This document shows positions 8,485-16,227 of a stretch of 64,000 nt of DNA, one piece after another; the stretch's first letter is position 1, and the number at the start of each line of letters is the position of its first letter. Position numbers and translations under genes: made by a program. Under the pieces are notes generated by a model, which was not told where the DNA came from, ran no database searches, and saw only the letters and a program-made list of their open reading frames with translations. Source of the DNA: Streptomyces sp. BA2 (GTDB lineage Bacteria; Actinomycetota; Actinomycetes; Streptomycetales; Streptomycetaceae); contig NZ_WSRO01000002.1 in the NCBI RefSeq assembly GCF_009769735.1, positions 8,853,001 to 8,917,000 on the forward strand. Reading direction: 5' to 3'.

Positions 8485-9249
8485 GTGAAGCGCATCGGCA
8501 TCATCGGAGTGGGCGAGATCGGCCGGGCCATCGTGACGGGCCTGTGCGACGGCGCCGACGAGTCGCCAGAGGTCTTCCTCTCCCCACGGGGAGCCGGCAC
8601 GGCCGCGGAGCTGTCCTCGCGGTACGAGGGCGTACAGGTCTGCGCCGACAACCAGGAGGTGGTGGACCGCTCCGAGATGGTGATCATCGCCGTACGCGGC
8701 AAGGACCGGCACGAAGCACTGGCCGGCCTGACGGTGGACGGCGACAAGACGGTGATCAACGTGATGTCCGGCGTCGCCAACGACGATCTGCGCCAGATAC
8801 TGGCGACCGATGCCGCATTGGTGCGCGCCATCCCCCTGCCCGCCGTACGCGAACGCCGCTCCGTCACGGTGACGTTCCCGTCCCACCCTCTGGTGGACGA
8901 GCTCTTCGAACGGCTGGGCGGGGCGCAGCCGGTCGCGGACGAGGAGGCCTTCAACGTCTTCTCCGCGCTGACGGGGACGCTGACCACCCACTACTCGTAT
9001 CTCGCCACGCTCACGTCGTGGGCCGTCGGTCACGGCATCGCGTCCGACGACGCCGACCGCTACGTCCGCGGGCTCTTTCAGGGCGTGGGCCGCGCCCTGG
9101 ACGACGAGACGCGCTCCCTGCACCAACTCGCCGCAGACCACGAGACGCCGAACGGAAACAACGAACGCATCCGCACCACATGGTTCGGCCCGGCCAACTC
9201 CGAAGCCCTCAACAAGGCCTTGGACGGCCTCCTCGGCGATCTGAACTAG
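8485..9249 (+). CDS. Pyrroline-5-carboxylate reductase-like NAD(P)-binding protein
   Basis: About 254 residues. The N-terminus has the Rossmann motif GIIGVGEIGRAIVTGL (residues 4-19), followed by a ProC-like arrangement (VIIAVRGKD, VINVMSGV, RAIPLPAVRERR). The C-terminal helical domain is less typical of true ProC, lacking an obvious GSGPAY segment, so a different imino or keto substrate is likely. It overlaps no neighbour but lies 19 bp after the esterase and is probably cotranscribed. A perfect 14-bp inverted repeat follows the stop. Confidence 0.8.
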   Translation: MKRIGIIGVGEIGRAIVTGLCDGADESPEVFLSPRGAGTAAELSSRYEGVQVCADNQEVVDRSEMVIIAVRGKDRHEALAGLTVDGDKTVINVMSGVANDDLRQILATDAALVRAIPLPAVRERRSVTVTFPSHPLVDELFERLGGAQPVADEEAFNVFSALTGTLTTHYSYLATLTSWAVGHGIASDDADRYVRGLFQGVGRALDDETRSLHQLAADHETPNGNNERIRTTWFGPANSEALNKALDGLLGDLN

Positions 9250-9273
9250 CCCGGGTCCCCGGGGGCCGGGCGG

Positions 9274-9341
9274 GCGGATACGTACGCCAGAACGCGGCTG
9301 GCGCAACTCACTCAGCGCGCGCGACGCGCGTACGTATCCGC
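9274..9341. terminator. Perfect 14-bp inverted repeat between convergent genes
   Basis: GCGGATACGTACGC (9274-9287) and GCGTACGTATCCGC (9328-9341) are exact reverse complements around a 40-nt loop. The site is between two genes read toward each other, so a bidirectional terminator is the simplest reading, although the loop is long for one. Confidence 0.5.
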
Positions 9342-9362
9342 TCCGCTCCGGCGACCCGTGCC

Positions 9363-9764
9363 TCAGACGCGTTCCAGGACGACGACCGGGATCTCCCGGT
9401 CGGTCTTGCGCTGGTAGTCGTCATAGGCCGGCCAGGTGGCGGCCATGGTCCGCCACATGTCCGGCTTCTCGTCCGGGCTCGCCGTACGCGCACGGGCGGT
9501 GTAGCGGTCGCCCTTCACCTGCACCTGGACCTCGGGGTTCGCCTCGATGTTGCGGTACCACAGGGGCGGCTGGTCGGCTCCGCCGTTGGAGGCAACCACG
9601 AGCACGTCGTCACCGTACGGCTGGTAGATCAGCGGAGTGCTGCGCTGCTCGCCGCTCTTGCGGCCGATGGTGGTGAGGATCAGCACCGTGGTGTTCTGCC
9701 AATCGTGGCCTTCCGCGCCGTCAGTCGCCACGTAGCGCTCGACGTGCTCTTTACCGAACAGCAT
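9363..9764 (-). CDS. Deazaflavin (F420)-dependent nitroreductase family protein
   Basis: About 133 residues, the usual size of the Ddn/FDR-A split-barrel family. Seen: the conserved core LTTIGRKSGEQRSTPLIYQPYGDDVLVVASNGG and PPLWYRNIEANPEVQVQ, which shape the F420 and substrate sites in the family. GAAGGAG precedes the ATG at 9764. Members reduce quinones, nitro compounds or enones with F420H2; the substrate here is unknown. Standalone gene, convergent with the ProC-like gene. Confidence 0.88.
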   Translation of the reverse strand: MLFGKEHVERYVATDGAEGHDWQNTTVLILTTIGRKSGEQRSTPLIYQPYGDDVLVVASNGGADQPPLWYRNIEANPEVQVQVKGDRYTARARTASPDEKPDMWRTMAATWPAYDDYQRKTDREIPVVVLERV

Positions 9765-10474
9765 CTGCCGTCTCCTTCGTGTATGCGTGGGATTGTGCGG
9801 GTTCTGCCTGTGCCGACCAACTCTTCATGGTCACTCTGCGCTTTCCCAGCCGAACACGCATCAATAGCCCCCGAACCTCTCGAGCAGGGTCCGGGCGTCC
9901 GCCAGTACGGAGTCCCGGTCCGGGCGGGAGCGGACGGGTGAGGGTCGCCCCGCAGCGACAGTGAAGTCGCCCCTTCTACCCCCTCCTTCCTGTCTGAAGA
10001 CACTGCGGGGCGAACTTCAGGCGTATGGACGGCTTGCGGGGGCAGAGCGGTGGCCGCCCCCAAAACCCCGCCCCTCAGGCCTCGTTGTGCGGAGCATGGA
10101 TGACGACTTGAGGGATCCGCTTCCCGCCCCGGCCCAGAGCCAAGGCCAACTGCTCACCGGTGCCTACTGGTTGGACTCCCCCGCACATGTGGGAGATGAA
10201 TGCATGTGGTGCACCCAGTTGATGCGGGAAGGCGCCACGACCGAGCAGCGGGTCCGTATGCAGGTCGAATGAAGTTCCCTTGCCGCCCGGGCCCCTACGG
10301 TGAATTCACCGCGTGAATCGGGGTTGTTGAACATTCGGTGGCTTGAACGTCCCGAGCGGGTCCCAGTCATTGTGCGTCGGCCCGGCACGAGACACCCGCG
10401 TTGCGCAGGGGGATGAAGTCGGCCTCTGATGCGGGTGGGGCGGTGGCGTGGCGCTCTGGCGGTGTGCGTGTGCG
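9765..10474. other. Intergenic region, 710 bp
   Basis: No gene can be firmly supported. The best small frame is 10096-10272 on the plus strand (58 codons, with a CMWC motif), but it has no ribosome binding site. The left part should carry the promoter of the F420-type oxidoreductase gene, and the right part follows the 3' end of the truncated adenylating gene. The absence of that gene's normal C-terminal coding sequence here suggests decayed DNA. Confidence 0.45.
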
Positions 10475-11884
10475 CTACTCAAGGCATCGGCAAGGCCCGA
10501 CCCGGCCTCGGCGTATTTCCCCGAAACTGTGCGTGAGTTGACCGTGGACGAGAGGGTCGGCGATGCCGACGATGACGAGGTCGCCGGCTTCGGTGAGGCG
10601 GGCGATGTCGCCGGTCTTGTAGAAACCGTCGGGGGTGAAGGCGCGGGTGTTCTTGTCGGACGCTTTGTAGTAGCCGAGCAGAGTGTAGGGGCCGCGCGTC
10701 CAGAGCTGTCCGGGTGTGCCCGCCGGTACGTCGTTGCCGTCCGGGTCGGTGATGCGGATCTCGTCGCCGGGCGAGAGGGGACGACCCTGCGTGTGATGGA
10801 CGACGTCGTCGGTGTCGGTGAGGCGGGTCAGGGAGAGCAGCCCCTCAGCCATGCCGAAGACCTGCTGGAGGCGGCAGTCGAAGGCCGGTTGGATACGGGC
10901 CGCGAGTTCGGGGTGGAGCGGTGCCCCGCCGATCTGGATGAGGCGCAGGCTGGAGAGGTCGTACCGGCCGTCGGGGAGGGCGTCCAGCCACAGTTGCGCG
11001 TCGGCGGGCGTGAGGGAGGTGACGGTGACCTTCTCGGTCTCGATCACGCGGAGGGCGTCGGCGGGGTCGGGGTCGTCGACGAGCACGACGGTGCCGCCGG
11101 CGGCGAGGGTGCCGACGATCCCGGGACAGCCGAAGACGAAGTTGGACGCGGCAGGGAGGGCCGCGAGGTACACGTCCTCGGGGCCGAGGCCGATGAGTTC
11201 GGCGGCGGCCCGGGTCTGGTACGCGTAGTCGTTGTGGGTGCGCGGGACTAGATCGGGCACGGTCGTGGCCCTGTCCGATGGCAAGAAGAACGCGACGTCA
11301 TTGGGGTCGTACGTGCGGTCCGGGTCGCGCGGAGCGTCCAGGGAGCTGAGGGGGAAGAACAGGCATCCGCTGAGGGCTGTGGTGAAGCCGCCTCCACTGC
11401 CATCGGGGCCGTCGAGAGTGAAGGCGCGGCGCAGACGAGGATTGTCGTCGCTGACATCCGAGGCCATCTTGGCGTGGTCGAAGCCACGGTGTACGCCGGG
11501 GCCCATGTAGGCAGCGGCTTCGGTGACATGGGCGAGATGCCCGATCTCGTCGGCGCGGTGAGAGGTGGGCACCGGTACCGGGAGGGCGCCGGCACGCATG
11601 AGGGCGTAGACGGCGATGACGAACTCGGGCACGTTCGGGAGCTGGACGATGACCCGGTCGCCTGCACGGACGCCCCGGAGCGAGAGCCCGGCAGCCACGC
11701 GGTCGACGCGGCGGTTCAGTTCACGGTAGGTGAGGCGACGATCGCCGTGTACGAGGGCGGTGCGGGTGGTGTGCGTGAGGGCGTGCTCGGCGAGGAGTTG
11801 GGGCAGAGCGGCTCCCTGGTAGTACCCGTGGTCGTAGTAGCGGCCGATGGTCTCGGGCAGGCGCGGGGTGCAGCCGTTCAGCAT
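10475..11884 (-). pseudogene. Degenerate aryl-acid adenylating protein (EntE/DhbE-like), truncated
   Basis: About 469 residues that resemble 2,3-dihydroxybenzoate/salicylate-AMP ligases: N-terminal RYYDHGYYQG, LTYRELNRRVDR, NVPEFV, PRTHNDYAYQ, QVFGMAEGL and FYKTGDIARL are all in order. The ATP-binding P-loop expected as SGGTTGLPK reads PSDRATTVPD, so its glycines and lysine are gone. After TGDIARLTEAGDLVIVGIAD the normal GRxKDxINRGGEK hinge and about 100-residue C-terminal domain are missing, replaced by an unrelated 25-residue tail. A good ribosome binding site (GGAAGGAG) precedes the ATG at 11884, so it may still be translated, but it should be unable to adenylate. No siderophore genes are nearby. 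Confidence 0.7.
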
Positions 11885-11986
11885 GGTCCAGACTCCTTCC
11901 GGGGCCGCGTGGGGATGTGGATCACGGCGGCTCAGACTTGCACGCCGGATGCGGAAGCGACAACCAGCATTTGTCCCTGGACTGCC

Positions 11987-12394
11987 TCAGGCAGGCACGG
12001 CCTCCTGGTCGGCTTCGTCGAAGGGGGGATAGCTCTTGCTGCCCGTTCGCTCGGCCGCCTCGATGTAGACGGCCAGAGCGTCGCGGGACTGAGCGATCCT
12101 GTCCATCTGATCCTCTAGCCGCCGCAGCCGCGACCGCATCGCGGCCAGCAGTTCGGAACACCCGGGCAGCTCCGGGGCTTCGCCGACCGCACAGGGCAGC
12201 ACGTACGCGATGTCCTCGGAGGACAGCCCGGCACCCAGCAGGTGCCGGATCTGCTTCACCCGCAGCACGGCGTTCTCGTCGTAGTCGCGGTAGCCGTTCG
12301 CCCTGCGGTCCGCCTCCAGCAGGCCCTGGGCCTCGTAGTAGCGCAACTGGTGGGCATTGACGCCCGTACGACGACTCAGTTCACCGATTCGCAT
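11987..12394 (-). CDS. MerR family transcriptional regulator
   Basis: About 135 residues. Seen: the N-terminal winged helix MRIGELSRRTGVNAHQLRYYEAQGLL (1-26) with RRANGYRDYDENAV wing, then a C-terminal coiled coil (about residues 80-120) for dimerisation. It has only two cysteines, apart from each other, so it is unlikely to be a metal sensor. It is divergent from a dehydrogenase gene with a MerR-type dyad in the 48 bp between, and probably controls that gene. Confidence 0.92.
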   Translation of the reverse strand: MRIGELSRRTGVNAHQLRYYEAQGLLEADRRANGYRDYDENAVLRVKQIRHLLGAGLSSEDIAYVLPCAVGEAPELPGCSELLAAMRSRLRRLEDQMDRIAQSRDALAVYIEAAERTGSKSYPPFDEADQEAVPA

Positions 12395-12404
12395 CGAACC
12401 TCAC

Positions 12405-12436
12405 TTGACCTTCATACCGGTATCAACGTTGACGAT
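12405..12436 (+). promoter_or_regulatory. MerR-type promoter and operator for the dehydrogenase gene
   Basis: TTGACC (12405-12410) is followed by the dyad TTCATACCGGTATCAA (12411-12426), whose arms match except for one position each, and a weak -10 (GACGAT, 12431-12436). A dyad inside a stretched 19-20 bp spacer is the hallmark of MerR-activated promoters. Transcription would start close to the ATG at 12443, giving a nearly leaderless message. Confidence 0.6.
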
Positions 12437-12442
12437 GCTGCC

Positions 12443-13327
12443 ATGAACAACAAAACCGCAGCACCCGTGTCAGTCATCGGACTCGGACTGATGGGCCAGG
12501 CCCTCGCCGGCGCGTTCCTGAAGGCCGGCCACCCCACAACCGTATGGAACCGCACGACCTCCAAGGCCGACCAACTGGTGGCACAGGGCGCCCACTTGGC
12601 GCCGACGGTCGGCGACGCACTCAAGACGAGCCCCTTGACGATCATCTGCGTCACCGAGTACCAGGCCATGCGTGAGTTGCTCGACGCGAGCGATATCGCC
12701 CTGGACGGAACGACGTTGATCAATCTCACCTCGGGCGACTCGGCCCAGGCCCGGGAAGCCGCCCGTTGGGCCGAGCAGCGCGGCGCCCGTTACCTGGACG
12801 GCGCCATCATGGCCGTCCCGTCGGGGATCGGGACCGCCGAGGCGGTGATTCTGCACAGCGGGCCGCAGTCGGACTTCGAGGCGCACAAGTCGACACTCGA
12901 CGCGCTCGGTACCGTCACCTACCTCGGTGCGGATCACGGTCTCGCGTCCCTGTACGACGGAGCCGGCCTGGTCATGATGTGGAGCATCCTGAACGCCTGG
13001 CTTCAGGGCACTGCCATGCTCAGGACGGTCGGCGTCGACGCCGCGACGTACGCTCCGTTCGCGAAGCAGATCGCTGCCGGTGTGGCCGAGTGGCTGCCGG
13101 GGCACGCCGAGCAGATCGACAACGGCTCCTTCCCGGCCGAGGTGTCGACTCTGGAGACCGACGTGCGGGCGATGGCGCACTTGATCGAGGAGAGCGAGGC
13201 AGCGGGTGTCAATGCCGAACTCCCGCGCCTGATCAAGGCGATGGCCGACCGTTCGATCGCCGCCGGGCACGGAGGGGAGCAATATCCCGTACTGATCGAA
13301 GAGTTCAGCAAGCCCCGGGCCGACTGA
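12443..13327 (+). CDS. NAD(P)-dependent beta-hydroxyacid dehydrogenase / imine reductase family
   Basis: About 294 residues. Seen: Rossmann motif VIGLGLMGQALAGAFLKAGH (10-29), WNRTTSKAD, then the C-terminal all-helical dimerisation domain. The family position normally holding the catalytic lysine reads DGAGLVMMWS, a pattern I associate with imine reductase-like members rather than true beta-hydroxyacid dehydrogenases. The ATG at 12443 has no clear Shine-Dalgarno, in keeping with a leaderless transcript from the MerR promoter. Substrate unknown; detoxification of a small carbonyl or imine under MerR control is an inference. Confidence 0.85.
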   Translation: MNNKTAAPVSVIGLGLMGQALAGAFLKAGHPTTVWNRTTSKADQLVAQGAHLAPTVGDALKTSPLTIICVTEYQAMRELLDASDIALDGTTLINLTSGDSAQAREAARWAEQRGARYLDGAIMAVPSGIGTAEAVILHSGPQSDFEAHKSTLDALGTVTYLGADHGLASLYDGAGLVMMWSILNAWLQGTAMLRTVGVDAATYAPFAKQIAAGVAEWLPGHAEQIDNGSFPAEVSTLETDVRAMAHLIEESEAAGVNAELPRLIKAMADRSIAAGHGGEQYPVLIEEFSKPRAD

Positions 13328-13364
13328 CCGATTCCGCCCCCCACCGCGGCAGCGCGCTCGGCGG

Positions 13365-14267
13365 CTACTGGTCGGCGGCGAGGGCCAGTTGGTGGAGGTC
13401 CTCCAGCGCGTCGACGAGCACGGTGTGCTGGTGCCACTTGATCCAGATGCCGAGGGCGCGGCCGGTGGTGTGCAGGGTCTGGAGCTGCGCCTGGGTGAAG
13501 CCGATCAGGGGGCGGGCATGGTGGGAGGAGATGACGCCGTGAACAGTGTCCTGGTCGTCGACGAGCGGGACACTGTGGCAGGCGCGGCTGCCGGCCATGA
13601 GGATCACCCGGCGCGTCTCGTCGTCGAAACCTGCCGACGAGGCCACGTCCTTGACGGTGACCTGGTGGCTGGCGGCGGCGGCCCGTGCGCATGAGGTGTT
13701 TCCGTCGACGAACGCGAAGAAGTCGGTGAAGTGCCGGGGCAGGCCCGCGTGCTTCGCCATCCGCAGAACACCGTCCTCGAGCAGCTGCACGTTCCCCATG
13801 TCCGTACCGGTGACGGTCAAGACGCGATGCAGGGCGGCGCCGAGGACCTCGCCCTGGTTGGTCGCGTTGAGCGTGCCTGCTTCGAGCGCGGTCAGGTCGG
13901 GTACCGGATGCTGTTCCCGTCTGCTGAACCACGCCTTGGCGCCCGGTGCCGGTCCTGGCGTCCGGGCCACCGCGGCAGCCAGCTGGTGCAGCTTGATGTT
14001 GGCCCGCTGCGAGGCCTGGCGCAGCAGCGTGAACGCCGCCTCGGCGTCCGCCAGTCGATACCGTTCGACCAGGACACCCTCGGCCATGGCGATCCGGGGA
14101 CGCGCACGCGCTTGGACCTCCAGCTCGGACACCTGCTCGCGCAGCTGCTCGGCGGTGGCTCTCAGCTCTTCCGTCTCGCCCTTCGAGGAGGGGAGGTCCC
14201 GGTCTTGAGGCGAGGGCTGGTCCTCGGGTTGAGGCGCAGACGGAATGTTCGTCACGTTGTCTCCCAT
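13365..14267 (-). CDS. ANTAR- and GAF-domain regulator
   Basis: About 300 residues. A charged coiled-coil N-terminus (about 20-55) leads into an ANTAR domain (RPRIAMAEGVLVERYRLADAEAAFTLLRQASQRANIKLHQLA, about 57-100), then a GAF domain (about 130-290; LHRVLTVTGTDMGNVQLL, ACHSVPLVD, GVISSHHARP). ANTAR proteins are RNA-binding antiterminators or regulators that recognise paired hairpins; GAF domains sense small ligands or redox. The usual order is GAF-ANTAR, so this ANTAR-first order is less common. A branched inverted-repeat structure lies just upstream of its start, a possible self-target. No partner kinase is adjacent. Confidence 0.85.
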   Translation of the reverse strand: MGDNVTNIPSAPQPEDQPSPQDRDLPSSKGETEELRATAEQLREQVSELEVQARARPRIAMAEGVLVERYRLADAEAAFTLLRQASQRANIKLHQLAAAVARTPGPAPGAKAWFSRREQHPVPDLTALEAGTLNATNQGEVLGAALHRVLTVTGTDMGNVQLLEDGVLRMAKHAGLPRHFTDFFAFVDGNTSCARAAAASHQVTVKDVASSAGFDDETRRVILMAGSRACHSVPLVDDQDTVHGVISSHHARPLIGFTQAQLQTLHTTGRALGIWIKWHQHTVLVDALEDLHQLALAADQ

Positions 14268-14300
14268 GGCGGCGTCCAGCTCCGTCGTCCTTGTCGATCA

Positions 14301-14371
14301 GTGAGCAGCGGCCGCGGCGTCGCTGACGCCGCCCACCCCAGCTCCGTTCGCCGGAGGGGCCCGCTGCTCAC
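14301..14371 (-). promoter_or_regulatory. Branched inverted-repeat structure upstream of the ANTAR gene
   Basis: An outer 11-bp perfect stem, GTGAGCAGCGG (14301-14311) with CCGCTGCTCAC (14361-14371), encloses two further hairpins: GCGGCGTC/GACGCCGC (14314-14332, 3-nt loop) and CTCCG/CGGAG (about 14342-14356, 5-nt loop). In RNA from the minus strand this would make a multi-branched leader ending about 34 nt before the ANTAR start codon. Confidence 0.55.
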
Positions 14372-14430
14372 ACACCAGAGTGACCTTAACCCGACGTGTG
14401 CACGGTGTAACGACCCCCCTGAGACTCAGG

Positions 14431-14479
14431 CGCAACGAGCCCCGCACTCCGGGACTCGGGGTGCGGGGCTCGGGTTGCG
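14431..14479 (-). terminator. Hairpin terminator after the small acidic protein gene
   Basis: CGAGCCCCGCAC (14436-14447) and GTGCGGGGCTCG (14461-14472) are a perfect 12-bp stem with a 13-nt loop, extended by CGCAA/TTGCG across a two-base bulge. It begins 19 nt beyond the stop codon of the gene at 14498-14701. Confidence 0.7.
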
Positions 14480-14497
14480 GGGCCGACTGGGGAGAGG

Positions 14498-14701
14498 TCA
14501 GGTGCCGCGCTGCTGGACGTCTTCCTGCGCGCCCTCGTTCGGGGTCAGCGCGTCTGCCGCTTCGCCGTCCTGGTCGCGCCGATCGCCGTCGTCCTCCACG
14601 CGGGTCTCGGCTTCTTCCACCTCGTGGAGAACCTCGTCGGCGGCGGTCTCGGGGTGCTCCTCGTCGTGCGAGGGCTGGTGCTTGGGGCTGGGGTTGCTCA
14701 T
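14498..14701 (-). CDS. Small acidic hypothetical protein
   Basis: 67 residues, starting at the ATG at 14701 behind AAGGAG at 6 nt. It is very rich in Glu and Asp (for example EEHPETAADEVLHEVEEAE) and in polar residues, with no cysteine or hydrophobic segment, so it is probably disordered. It follows a SAP-like basic protein gene on the same strand, separated by a microsatellite-like stretch. Function unknown; small acidic proteins of this sort are common in Streptomyces stress loci. Confidence 0.65.
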   Translation of the reverse strand: MSNPSPKHQPSHDEEHPETAADEVLHEVEEAETRVEDDGDRRDQDGEAADALTPNEGAQEDVQQRGT

Positions 14702-14710
14702 GCGTCTCCT

Positions 14711-14786
14711 TGCGTGCTTGCGTGCTTGCGTGCGTGCTGTGGTTGCACGTGTAGCCGTAGCCGTAGCCGTAGCCGTAGCCATAGCC
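14711..14786. repeat. Two short tandem repeat tracts
   Basis: TGCGTGCT occurs three times within 14711-14738, and GTAGCC occurs five times followed by one ATAGCC at 14751-14786. The tracts fill the gap between two small minus-strand genes, just upstream of the ribosome binding site of the acidic protein gene. Unit lengths of 8 and 6 bp suggest replication slippage. Confidence 0.85.
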
Positions 14787-14791
14787 GTCGG

Positions 14792-15118
14792 TCAGCGGCC
14801 GAGGGCCTTGGCCAGTTCCTGCTTGCTCATCGACGAACGGCCGTCGATGCCGCGCTTCTTGGCCTCCGCGTACAGCTGGTCCTTCGTCGGCCCCTGCGAA
14901 CCGCTGTGCGAGCGCTCACCGCCGCGCTGCGAAGCGGACTTCTTGTCCTTGATGGACGTCTTGCTCGCCGTCTTCGACTCGCCGGAGCGGGCTCGTTCCT
15001 TGTTCACGGTGCGTGCGGCGATCTCCTTCGCACGGCCCTCGGAGGTGCCGTGCTTCTCGGCGCCCTCCTTGATGTGCTCGTACTGACGCTCACGCTTGGC
15101 GCTGGAACCTTGCGGCAT
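14792..15118 (-). CDS. Plasmid-stabilisation-like protein with C-terminal SAP/Rho-N motif
   Basis: 108 residues from the ATG at 15118, preceded by GGAAGGAG at 6 nt. The protein is basic: an N-terminal PQGSSAKRERQYEHIKEGAEKHG segment, a KSASQRGGERSHSGSQGPT linker, and a C-terminal TKDQLYAEAKKRGIDGRSSM stretch continuing to KQELAKALGR, which matches the helix-extended-helix of Rho N-terminal/SAP-type nucleic-acid binding motifs. Proteins like this are often named plasmid stabilisation protein, although that role is not established. Probably cotranscribed with the acidic protein. Confidence 0.75.
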   Translation of the reverse strand: MPQGSSAKRERQYEHIKEGAEKHGTSEGRAKEIAARTVNKERARSGESKTASKTSIKDKKSASQRGGERSHSGSQGPTKDQLYAEAKKRGIDGRSSMSKQELAKALGR

Positions 15119-15347
15119 GACGTGCTCCTTCCCGATCGGTGCGGTCCGCACGACCGCATGTGCTGTGCGATGACCTTGCGCGTACCTCCGCGTACCCGCC
15201 GGTCGGCGCTCCTCACGCGACCGACGCGACCGACGCGGCCGAACGGATGAGTGGATGACCCGCGTCTGAAACCAGGCTGAAGCTCTTCGGCTCCCGGGTT
15301 ACGACCCGGCTCTCCGGGCACCCGGGACGGGCCTGGAGGATCCTGAC

Positions 15348-15764
15348 ATGACTACGGCACGCGACATCATGACCGGTGGTGCCCACTGCGTGGGCGCCGA
15401 GGAAACCGTGCTCGACGCCGCCCGCAAGATGACCGAACTGGGCGTGGGCGCGCTGCCCGTCTGCGGGACCGACGACCGGCTCAAGGGCGTCCTGACCGAC
15501 CGGGACATCGTCGTGAAGGTGCTGGGCAAGTCCAAGGACCCGGCTATCGTCCTGGCCGGCGAACTCGCCCAGGGCGAGGCCGTCACCATCGGCGCCGACG
15601 ACAGCGCGGACGAGATCGTGGCGACCATGACGCATCACAAGGTGCGGCGACTTCCCGTCATCGACGGACACCGGCTCGTCGGCATGGTGGCTCTCGCCGA
15701 CGCAGCCCGAGCCCTGAAGGACCCCAAGGCCGGGCAGCTCCTCGAGGCGCTCTCCACCGACTGA
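15348..15764 (+). CDS. CBS-domain pair protein
   Basis: 138 residues made of two CBS motifs: ARDIMTGGAHCVGAEETVLDAARKM with LKGVLTDRDIVVKVLG, and a second with MTHHKVRRLPVIDGHRLVGMVALADAARAL. Such stand-alone pairs bind adenine nucleotides and act as energy or stress sensors. GGAGG precedes the ATG. No fused effector domain. Flanking small stress-type genes suggest induction under osmotic or redox stress, an inference only. Confidence 0.9.
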   Translation: MTTARDIMTGGAHCVGAEETVLDAARKMTELGVGALPVCGTDDRLKGVLTDRDIVVKVLGKSKDPAIVLAGELAQGEAVTIGADDSADEIVATMTHHKVRRLPVIDGHRLVGMVALADAARALKDPKAGQLLEALSTD

Positions 15765-16227
15765 TCGGCTGCCGTGGATCCGGCCGCGGGCTGACGCTCG
15801 CTAAGTGGTGCGGGGCTCGTCACCGACGACGGGAGAGCCGGTGCCCCGATCGTCGTGGGGCGGGCCCGGTACCCGTGAACACGTGAGCCGGCAGCTGTCA
15901 CGGCAAGGCCGACTGGAGCCGCATCACCGACAATACGGCCCCAGCCTCCGCCCTCCAGGCGCGGCGGCGAGGCATCTCCCGCATCCTCGCACCGCCGGGG
16001 GCACCTCACGCGAGGGCCGATCGAGGGGGAGCCTCGGTCCCTCGCGTCCCCGGACGCTGCCGCACTCGGGCGGCGGCGCCGGACACTCCCAGCCTCCCAC
16101 TACGAGCGCGGCCTGTCCCCATGCCTGCGCATACCCGGAGGGAGCCGCCCCCGACCGGGGCTCTGGGTGCCTGCCCGACAGGGCGCCGCCCCCGATCAAC
16201 TCCGCGTCGTGCAGCCCCAACCCCAGC
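15765..16227. other. Intergenic region, 463 bp, between convergent genes
   Basis: I see no supported gene. Several long frames cross it on both strands but none has a ribosome binding site or family resemblance. No strong terminator hairpin stands out. It should contain the 3' ends and termination signals of the CBS gene and the TetR gene. Confidence 0.45.

Noticed and set aside
10096..10272. Possible 58-codon gene with a CMWC motif
   Set aside because: No ribosome binding site, no promoter and no recognisable family; left as part of the intergenic description.
14751..14786. Repeated GTAGCC units considered as a CRISPR remnant
   Set aside because: Units are 6 bp, contiguous and without spacers; no cas genes are present.
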